From positions 124,001 through 188,000 of the forward strand of contig NZ_CP141832.1 in NCBI RefSeq assembly GCF_043633585.1: a DNA stretch of 64,000 bases. The letters run 5' to 3'. The notes below the pieces were generated by a model. It did not search any database. It was not told the DNA's origin and worked only from the letters and a program-made list of their open reading frames with translations. How positions within the stretch are numbered: position 1 is the stretch's first letter; every line of letters begins with the position of its first letter. The translations under genes and the position numbers were made by a program. Shown here one piece after another: positions 58,180-64,000 of the stretch. Source of the stretch: Lacrimispora sinapis. GTDB taxonomy: Bacteria; Bacillota; Clostridia; Lachnospirales; Lachnospiraceae.

Positions 58180-58993
58180 AATGTTTCATTCCTTTCTTAA
58201 AAAATGTGAGAGCGGCCAGTAAGAAAACCGCGGTTACTGCGGGCAGAAAAAGAGCCGGCAGAAGGTTTAGGGATGACACTCCCTCCTTTCCCGCCTTTAA
58301 AAGTAAAACGGACGGAAACCAGGCACAAAGCCCGATCGGAAGTATGGTGAGGAAGATTCGTTTGACTGCAGGACTGATATTGCCCAGCGGATAAGTTTTT
58401 AAGGAAGAGAACATATCCATTCCAACCATGGAGATTTCCTCCGCAGCCGCCGGTGCATAAAAGGCCATGCAGGATAAAAGATAGAGAAACGATACGATCA
58501 GCAGGCAGGAACAGACCGCATACAAAAGAAACAGTCCCATCCATAAGGGGGTTATGGCCATGGAAGTCCCGGCAGCCCCGTACCAGGCAAGGCCTGCCCC
58601 CAGCAAAAACATGGGAGAGCCGGAAAATGGGCAGAAGCCCTGGGCCAAAAGCTCCGTCCATAAAGGAACCGGCTGGATCATCACGTGGTCAAGCTGTCCC
58701 CGCCCAATGATACGGCTGATCATCCCGGAATTGTTTCCAATAAAAAATACCATATAAATTCCGTCGGTAAACACAGAAAAGCCCATCATAAACAAAATGT
58801 CATCCCGGCCCATTCCCGCAAAGTTTCCAAAATTTGCAGATAAGAGATAAACGCCTGCAATGGTACAGCCCCCGCTTACCACGTCAGAGATAAGCTGTAA
58901 AAAGAAGTAACGGGTATCACGAAGAAACCATAAAAGATCCATTTTTCCGTACTGCCTATACAGCCGGAAAAGAGTTTTTAAATTATCCACCAA
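58133..58993 (-). CDS. ABC-2 permease
   Basis: 286 aa. Six hydrophobic spans (VYLLSANFGNFAGMGRDDIL; LLYAVCSCLLIVSFLYLLSC; LLPALFLPAVTAVFLLAALT) fit the ABC2_membrane_6 (DUF990) type, which works as a heterodimer. The start lies in the end of the partner permease gene (11-base overlap), and its end overlaps the ATPase gene. The order permease-permease-ATPase is standard for this family. Confidence 0.85.
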   Translation of the reverse strand: MVDNLKTLFRLYRQYGKMDLLWFLRDTRYFFLQLISDVVSGGCTIAGVYLLSANFGNFAGMGRDDILFMMGFSVFTDGIYMVFFIGNNSGMISRIIGRGQLDHVMIQPVPLWTELLAQGFCPFSGSPMFLLGAGLAWYGAAGTSMAITPLWMGLFLLYAVCSCLLIVSFLYLLSCMAFYAPAAAEEISMVGMDMFSSLKTYPLGNISPAVKRIFLTILPIGLCAWFPSVLLLKAGKEGVSSLNLLPALFLPAVTAVFLLAALTFFKKGMKHYAAYGSPRYSGFGHR

Positions 58994-59759
58994 AAGAAAC
59001 CATCCTTTCCTTGCTTTTACGAAAGATATGAATCGCGGCGATCCATAAAATTACATTCCAAAAAATCTGAAGCCCAATGATTGTCTGATAATTCCCGGCA
59101 GCACCGGTGTATATGGTCAATGGACCATGGGCAACAGAACCAAGCGGCAGCAGAGAAAATACCGTTCCGATTTCCTTTGGAAATAAAGAAAATGGAATCA
59201 TTTCCCCCGACAACAGTGCGTATATGGCCTCCCGCACCGCAAGAGCCGCCCAGCACCCATTTTTTAAATGCATGGCAAACGAAGCAAAAAGTAAATCAAT
59301 GGCAAACCCAAGAGAAGCCGCCAAAATGAGGCTTAAAAAAGCCAGAATGCCATTTGCCGCTGAAACCGGCCAGGGGTTTATGAAAAGGAGCGGAGATAAA
59401 AGCCACAGCGGCAGCCCAAAAAACAGAAAATTGGGAATCCAATGCCGCCCGATGATAGAACCTTCCCACAGGGCAGAAGTGGCAGAAGAGATGATATTTA
59501 ATTCCTGATGGAAAATGGCGGCCATCAGCGTGTAAGTCATCAGCTGGTGCAAAGAGGTTCCCTGGTTCAGGGCACCGCCTTTCTCCAGAGACTTCCAGAT
59601 AAAAATCAGCATGACAAACTGAACGGCCTGAACAAAATAGCCGCCAGCAACGCATAAAAAACCGCCGTCAAATATTTGTTTTGTACACATAAACATTGTG
59701 GAACGTATGGCCCTAGGAAGAGAGCCATAATCGGATCGAATAAATTTTTTCGGATTCAT
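58983..59759 (-). CDS. ABC-2 permease
   Basis: 258 aa; GGAGGAATTTC before the ATG. Six hydrophobic spans (FLCVAGGYFVQAVQFVMLIF; LSPLLFINPWPVSAANGILA; GLQIFWNVILWIAAIHIF). DUF990-type partner of the next permease. First gene of the exporter operon; the isolated small gene at 59904 lies just upstream with its own terminator. Confidence 0.85.
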   Translation of the reverse strand: MNPKKFIRSDYGSLPRAIRSTMFMCTKQIFDGGFLCVAGGYFVQAVQFVMLIFIWKSLEKGGALNQGTSLHQLMTYTLMAAIFHQELNIISSATSALWEGSIIGRHWIPNFLFFGLPLWLLSPLLFINPWPVSAANGILAFLSLILAASLGFAIDLLFASFAMHLKNGCWAALAVREAIYALLSGEMIPFSLFPKEIGTVFSLLPLGSVAHGPLTIYTGAAGNYQTIIGLQIFWNVILWIAAIHIFRKSKERMVSFGG

Positions 59760-59847
59760 GAATGAAATTCCTCCATTTTGTGCGAGTCGATGGATACAAA
59801 TATCCTGTTACGTCCGCGCAGAACGCCTGTTATCGAAAAAATGGCAC

Positions 59848-59877
59848 AAAAAATCCCGGCATTCACAGCGGCCGGGC
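59848..59877 (-). terminator. Terminator of the 50-codon gene
   Basis: Minus strand: GGCCGGG... hairpin GCCCGGC/GCCGGG (59855-59860, 59871-59876) then TTTTTT (59848-59853). Confidence 0.6.
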
Positions 59878-59903
59878 AGAATTTCAGTCATACATCAAAA
59901 AAG

Positions 59904-60056
59904 TTACCGGATGTGAGACATAATCTGAGGTGAGACGCTGCTTTTTTCGTAAAAATGGGCGCACTTATACACGGACAGTCCATAATTACAGAAAATTACG
60001 GTAATAAACTTCAGATTTATCCATAATGATGTTGATTTCATTGTAATTGGTTTCAT
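59904..60056 (-). CDS. Isolated small gene, 50 codons, unrecognised
   Basis: Starts MKPITMKSTSLWINLKFITV and ends SPQIMSHIR; 50 aa. An AAGGAGGTGAGACGAT ribosome site precedes the ATG. On the minus strand a TTGACT-N17-TATGAT promoter lies at 60090-60118 and a hairpin plus TTTTTT ends the unit. The middle is aromatic and hydrophobic with two Cys (FCNYGLSVYKCAHF). I do not recognise the family. It is too hydrophobic and short for most enzymes; a membrane-active, signalling or export peptide is possible, the next operon being an ABC-2 exporter. Spurious translation of a small RNA is the alternative. Confidence 0.5.
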   Translation of the reverse strand: MKPITMKSTSLWINLKFITVIFCNYGLSVYKCAHFYEKSSVSPQIMSHIR

Positions 60057-60089
60057 ATCGTCTCACCTCCTTATAAAAGAATTTGATTC

Positions 60090-60118
60090 ATCATAGCATC
60101 TTACTGAAAAAAAGTCAA
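60090..60118 (-). promoter_or_regulatory. Promoter of the 50-codon gene
   Basis: Minus strand: TTGACT (60113-60118), 17-base spacer, TATGAT (60090-60095). Confidence 0.62.
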
Positions 60119-60147
60119 TTTTAAACAATGTTTAAATTTTAAATTTA

Positions 60148-60676
60148 TCAGAATTTGGATAAGGCTGGTTCATCTGCAACAAGGATCACATCCGGATGAA
60201 GCTGCAAAATGGAAGCCGGAACACGTGGAGTACCGGTCCCTTGATGGCTCATTAAACCCGATATGCCCGTTATGACCCAATCCAAGAAGCTGTAAATCAA
60301 TGCCGCCCAGATTTTGCAGGGTTTCTTCGTATCGGGCCGCTTCTTTTTGCGCATCAGGTTAGGTCCCGTCTGGAATATTAGTTTTTTTATCTTTGATGTT
60401 TACGTGACAAAACAGATTTTCATGCATAAAGTGATAATAGCTTTGTTCATTGGTCTTGGGCAATCCTTTATATTCGTCCAGATTCGCCGTTTTCACCTGA
60501 GAAAAGTCTAAATCCCCCTTATTGTGCCATTCGATCAGCTGCTGATAGATTCCCACCGGCGTGGACCCGGTTGCCAGACCCAAAACACAGTTTGGTTTCA
60601 TGATGACCTGTGCGGAGATAATGTTGGCAGCTTTACGACTCATGTCATAATAGTCTTTTGCACGACAAAGCTTCAT
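60148..60676 (-). pseudogene. nagB: Decayed glucosamine-6-phosphate deaminase (nagB)
   Basis: Two pieces of NagB remain. The 5' part starts MKLCRAKDYYDMSRKAANII and includes GLATGSTPVGIYQQLIEW and TANLDEYKGL. A TAA interrupts at 60359-60361 after NIPDGT. The same frame continues as EETLQNLGGIDLQLLGLG and HNGHIGFNEPS, so the stop is a nonsense change. Next the sequence jumps out of frame to VPASILQLHPDVILVADEP, the family's C-terminus: the central about 80-100 codons are deleted. Intact NagB is about 240 aa; this locus has room for about 176. GlcN6P catabolism from this copy is lost. Confidence 0.88.
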
Positions 60677-60795
60677 TTTTTTCATACCTCCGGCAAATGG
60701 AAAAAATTTTTATTTTTTTTATTTCAACAGGATAACATTTTTATGTCATAGTTGCAATGGCATTTTGCATAAAATAACTATAAAGGAGTGGTGGC

Positions 60796-62877
60796 ATGTC
60801 TAACTATCGAAGACTAATCTCATATATTTATGCCTACGAAGGCGGAATCAAAGGAAAAAACATCGGATTTGCCAAGATAGAGACGAGAGGAATCCAGTGC
60901 AAGATTACGGTAAGTGTCAAACGGATTTATGTGGGCGGCAATGACATTGGGGTGTACTTATTAGCCGGAGAGCAGGAGATATACCTTGGAAATATTTTCA
61001 TCCGGGGAGGTTCAGGTGAATTCAGAACCGTGGTATCGGCTAGTGATATTGAACATTCCGGCATTACTGTGGATCAGTGCTTCGGACTGACCATCCACGA
61101 CGTAAAGAATACATGGCGTTCCTATACGACCATATGGGAAGACGCGGTTGCCCATGCAGCTGAAGTAGAATTACAGCATAAGTCCCAATCCGAGCAGGAT
61201 ACGGAGCGGCCTGCAATATCGGAAGAGCAGATCAAAAAAGCGGTCCGTGAAATTGAAGAGGAATTTCCTTTGCAGTCAAATGAAGCCACAGAAGATAAGG
61301 AACCATCTCCGGTCCAGACCTTAACAAAGGATCAGGAGGAGACACCGATACATACAGAACAAGTAGAGGCGGAACAAATGACAGGCGGCCCCCTGGGAGG
61401 AAATACAGGCCCGACCGGAACGCAATCGTCAGGAATGCCGGAAGCTGCAGGCCCGACCGGAACGCAGCGGTCAGCAATGCCGGAAGCTGCAGGCCCGACC
61501 GGAACGCAGCGGTCAGCAATGCCGGAAGCTACAGGCCCGACCGGAACGCAGCGGTCAGCAATGCCGGAAGCTACAGGCCCGACCGGAACGCAGCGGTCAA
61601 CAATGCCGGGAACTACAGGCCCGACCGGAACGCAGCCATCATCAATACCAGGTGTAACAGGCCCGACCGGAACGCAGCCGTCATCAATACCAGGTGTAAC
61701 AGGCCCAACCGGAACGCAGCCGTCAGGAATGACGGGAGTTACAGGTCCGGCAGGAACTCTTCCCACAGCGTCACCTGGAACAACAGGCCCTATGCGGGAT
61801 ACCACGCCTCAGCCAATGCCAACAATGACAGGCCCGATGCCAATCACTCGTCCGATCCCAACAGGTCCTGTCCCCATTACAAGCCCAACCATGATAGGAC
61901 CTATACCAGGATTCAATCCGGCCAGGACAGGACCAGTGAACCCAGGCTCAGCGACCCCGGGACCAACAACTCCAGGTTCAACGACCTCAAGCCCAACGAC
62001 TCCGGGACCTACAATTACCGGCCCTACAGCAGGCTGGGATCGGGGAGCACCGCCCTTTAACACAGGTCCGGTTCCGGGATCAAGGTCAATTAGGAGCGGC
62101 CCCATACCCGGCATGCGGGAGACACCAATGCCTTCCACGACAGGTCCGTCCCCAGGCGTACCTCAGATGAACAGACCCATCAGTTCCACCCCGGTTCCTT
62201 CCGCGACAGGACCCATGTCTCAGGAGTGGAAAATGCCCGGACAGGAAGACCAGGAAGCAGTCCATCAGCAAAAAGATCATCAGGAAAATGAAGTTCAGGA
62301 ACATAAATCTGACCAGGTTCGTGCAGAAGCAGTAGCCGCCAAAAAATTATCCGAGGAAGAAGCGGCAGCCCCCAAAAAAACTCTTTTATACCGGGCCGAT
62401 GCGGTCATCAAAGAAGCACCGGAAACCAAGAAGGAAGAAATAAAGCTGGGAAATCCCGATGAATTAGAGCGCCTTCGTCAGAATGAAGACCAGGAGGAGG
62501 AGACCCCCCATAGTGTTGTCTGGGAGAAACTGAGACGGGAACATACAAGGATACTCGCCTTTGATTATGAAGATGGCTGTGAAATACTGACCATTAAACC
62601 GCAGGACATTGGCCTTCTTCCAAGAGATACCTGGGTTTACGGCAATAACAGTTTTCTTCTCCACGGATATTATAATTACCGATACTTAATCCTTGCAAAA
62701 CTTTTTAATCCAAATGGAACACCTCGTTATTTACTGGGAATCCCGGGCCATTATTACAGCAATGAACGTTACATGGCGTCCATGTTCGGCTTCCCCAACT
62801 TTGTGCTGTCAAAAGAGCAGCCCGTGGAAGACGGAAGATTTGGTTATTGGTATACGGATATAAAAATAGGGGGCTGA
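60796..62877 (+). CDS. Collagen-like GPTGT-repeat protein with DUF6128-type end
   Basis: 693 aa, AAGGAGTGGTGGC upstream. N-terminal domain (1-130): SYIYAYEGGIKGKNIGFAKI, IRGGSGEFRTVVSASDIEHS. A Glu/Gln-rich linker follows, then ten 42-bp units from 61408 (GPTGTQRSAMPEAT type) and a longer Gly-Pro-Thr-rich zone to about residue 480. The C-terminal domain (about 570-693, AFDYEDGCEILTIKPQDIGL; WYTDIKIGG) reads like DUF6128 of Lachnospiraceae. No signal peptide or membrane helix is seen, so it may be cytoplasmic, possibly spore-associated by analogy to collagen-like spore proteins. The GPTGT repeats are close to collagen Gly-X-Y but not strict. Confidence 0.7.
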   Translation: MSNYRRLISYIYAYEGGIKGKNIGFAKIETRGIQCKITVSVKRIYVGGNDIGVYLLAGEQEIYLGNIFIRGGSGEFRTVVSASDIEHSGITVDQCFGLTIHDVKNTWRSYTTIWEDAVAHAAEVELQHKSQSEQDTERPAISEEQIKKAVREIEEEFPLQSNEATEDKEPSPVQTLTKDQEETPIHTEQVEAEQMTGGPLGGNTGPTGTQSSGMPEAAGPTGTQRSAMPEAAGPTGTQRSAMPEATGPTGTQRSAMPEATGPTGTQRSTMPGTTGPTGTQPSSIPGVTGPTGTQPSSIPGVTGPTGTQPSGMTGVTGPAGTLPTASPGTTGPMRDTTPQPMPTMTGPMPITRPIPTGPVPITSPTMIGPIPGFNPARTGPVNPGSATPGPTTPGSTTSSPTTPGPTITGPTAGWDRGAPPFNTGPVPGSRSIRSGPIPGMRETPMPSTTGPSPGVPQMNRPISSTPVPSATGPMSQEWKMPGQEDQEAVHQQKDHQENEVQEHKSDQVRAEAVAAKKLSEEEAAAPKKTLLYRADAVIKEAPETKKEEIKLGNPDELERLRQNEDQEEETPHSVVWEKLRREHTRILAFDYEDGCEILTIKPQDIGLLPRDTWVYGNNSFLLHGYYNYRYLILAKLFNPNGTPRYLLGIPGHYYSNERYMASMFGFPNFVLSKEQPVEDGRFGYWYTDIKIGG
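61408..61830 (+). repeat. Tandem 42-bp repeats inside the collagen-like gene
   Basis: The unit GGCCCGACCGGAACGCAG... begins at 61408, 61450, 61492, 61534, 61576, 61618, 61660, 61702, 61744 and 61786, each exactly 42 bp apart. The middle units are nearly identical; the last two have diverged. Confidence 0.9.
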
Positions 62878-62895
62878 TAAAGCCCCCTTGTTTGC
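62868..62895. terminator. Terminator after the collagen-like gene
   Basis: GGGGGC-TGATAAA-GCCCCC TTG hairpin overlapping the stop codon. Confidence 0.6.
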
Positions 62896-62911
62896 AGTAG
62901 TGTCCATGCCC

Positions 62912-63607
62912 TCAACTGTCAACTCCGCGAAGTGCTGAATTGGGAATCCACGGTTTTACAATACCGAGAAATCCCTCTAATTCGCTTTTAGAAAATGACT
63001 CGTACCCCGGGCAGAGAACTTCTTCTGATTCCACATAGTTTTGAAGAAAATAGAGAGAAGGGCCTTTCAGCCATTTTCCAATATCCATAAAGTCCTCTTT
63101 TCCATGAATCCCCTTTACCACGGTGGTCCGAAATTCCCATGGTACATGTCCTTCCATTAAAAACTCCGCACTTTTTTCCACTTGTTCGATTCTGATGCCG
63201 CAAAAGCCCGAAGCCTTTTCGTAATTGCTTCTGCCTCCCTTGATATCCATTGCCACGTAATCAATCAATCCTTTAAAAACCAGATTTTTTAAAACCTCCG
63301 GCCGATAGCCGTTGGTATCCAGTTTTATAAGATATCCCAAATCCTTAGCTTTTTTCAAAAATGCTTCCAAATCCTCCTGAAGAGTGGGTTCGCCTCCCGT
63401 GACGCAGAGCCCTTCCAAAATCCCTTTTCGTTTCTGCAGAAAACCAAGTATTTCATCTTCCGTAAAAAGCGGTTTTGCATCACTTCCGATCAGCCCGCTG
63501 TTATGGCAGAAGGGACACCGGAAATTGCAGCCCCCCAGAAAAACCGTAGCGGCAACGTGGCCTGGATAATCCAGAAGGGTTGTCTTTTGAAGTCCGCAGA
63601 GTTTCAT
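62912..63607 (-). CDS. nrdG: Anaerobic ribonucleotide reductase activating protein
   Basis: 231 aa. Radical SAM activase that generates the glycyl radical of NrdD. The iron-sulfur motif is GGCNFRCPFCHNSGL (three Cys in CxxxCxxC), followed by CVTGGEPTLQEDLEAFLKKA and KLDTNGYRPEVL. This is the longer form (NrdG2/PflA-like), so pyruvate formate-lyase activase is an alternative. nrdD is not in the window. Confidence 0.85.
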   Translation of the reverse strand: MKLCGLQKTTLLDYPGHVAATVFLGGCNFRCPFCHNSGLIGSDAKPLFTEDEILGFLQKRKGILEGLCVTGGEPTLQEDLEAFLKKAKDLGYLIKLDTNGYRPEVLKNLVFKGLIDYVAMDIKGGRSNYEKASGFCGIRIEQVEKSAEFLMEGHVPWEFRTTVVKGIHGKEDFMDIGKWLKGPSLYFLQNYVESEEVLCPGYESFSKSELEGFLGIVKPWIPNSALRGVDS

Positions 63608-63676
63608 ACCTTCACCATTCCTTTGTTTCGTGTTATACTATGATTATACCATAATAAAAAGCAAAGAGGAACGAAT

Positions 63677-64000
63677 ATGACCACAGATGAGAAGTATATG
63701 CGGGCAGCCATTGTTCAGGCGGAAAAAGCCAGAGCCATCGGCGAAGTCCCCATCGGCTGCGTAATCGTTTATGAAGATAAAATTATCGCCCGCGGCTATA
63801 ACCGCCGCACCATAGATAAAAATGTGCTGTCCCACGCAGAAATTAACGCCATAAAAAAAGCCTGTAAAAGAATCGGGGACTGGAGACTGGAAGGCTGTAC
63901 CATGTATGTGACGCTGGAGCCATGTCCTATGTGTGCCGGAGCCATCGTTCAGGCCAGGATTCCCAGAGTAGTCATTGGCTGTATGAATCAGAAAGCAGGA
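63677..64000 (+). CDS. tadA: tRNA adenosine(34) deaminase (3' partial)
   Basis: The first 108 residues are visible; the gene runs off the window. Makes inosine at the tRNA-Arg wobble position. Zinc and catalytic residues are in VLSHAEINAIKKACK (His and Glu) and TLEPCPMCAGAIVQ (PCxxC). N-terminal EVPIGCVIVYEDKIIARGYN is typical. Not to be confused with pilus ATPase TadA at 32590. Confidence 0.95.
   Translation, partial: MTTDEKYMRAAIVQAEKARAIGEVPIGCVIVYEDKIIARGYNRRTIDKNVLSHAEINAIKKACKRIGDWRLEGCTMYVTLEPCPMCAGAIVQARIPRVVIGCMNQKAG

Noticed and set aside
61332..61805. 157-codon minus-strand frame opposite the collagen-like repeats
   Set aside because: An antisense shadow created by the biased 42-bp repeat, with no ribosome site.

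Overview
The window looks like a chromosome segment from an anaerobic, spore-forming Firmicute of the Lachnospiraceae (Lacrimispora / former Clostridium cluster XIVa type). The basis is moderate GC, AGGAGG ribosome binding sites, spoVG and spmB-type sporulation genes, NrdG (anaerobic ribonucleotide reduction), glgC-glgD-glgB glycogen genes, a meso-diaminopimelate dehydrogenase, a T-box before metG, and several Lachnospiraceae-type families (DUF6382-FHA, DUF6128). The species call is inference.

Region 1 (1 to about 9,980) is the right end of an integrated, prophage-derived element. It opens inside a tail tape-measure gene and goes straight to regulators: a 102-aa DNA-binding-like protein, a sigma-70 factor and two small HTH proteins. 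A mostly gene-free 2.5-kb stretch full of repeats follows. Next come an unannotated type I toxin with an antisense RNA, a ribbon-helix-helix regulator with three operators between divergent promoters, two small cargo genes, and a tyrosine integrase at the boundary. Tail-tip, holin and lysin genes that normally follow a tape measure are absent. A promoter-like repeat (TTGAMA-N18-TATATAG) precedes the sigma-factor, a small HTH and the integrase genes and recurs in the gene-free stretch. I consider this the best candidate for an undescribed regulatory system here.

Region 2 (10-30.7 kb) is housekeeping: queT behind a preQ1 riboswitch, murC, a dnaD-dnaC/dnaI replication-loader pair preceded by DnaA-box-like sequences, prs, brnQ, a YhaN/YhaO-like nuclease pair, asnS, glgC-glgD, spoVG, ddh, a DUF3783 protein, a kinase-like phosphotransferase, glgB, a DUF2508 protein and an ArsR regulator.

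Region 3 (30.8-41.8 kb) is a Flp/Tad pilus operon behind one strong sigma-A-type promoter. It holds prepilin peptidase, TadZ-like, TadA, TadB, TadC, Flp pilin, a DUF5702-like protein, two TadE-like proteins (one with a Cys-rich tail), a second prepilin peptidase and an FHA-domain protein, followed by a rhomboid protease.

Region 4 (41.8-64 kb) holds HIT, a sigma factor, murG, ArsC-like, spmB, a MarR regulator, a GerMN-type lipoprotein, a DUF885 lipoprotein, T-box/metG, traX-like, tatD, rsmA, an oligopeptide-binding lipoprotein, UPF0340, a second HIT, hemerythrin and a three-gene ABC exporter. It then has an isolated 50-codon gene with its own promoter and terminator, a decayed nagB, a collagen-like GPTGT-repeat protein with a DUF6128-type end, nrdG, and the start of the tRNA deaminase gene tadA.

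All calls are from reading the sequence; no database search was run.
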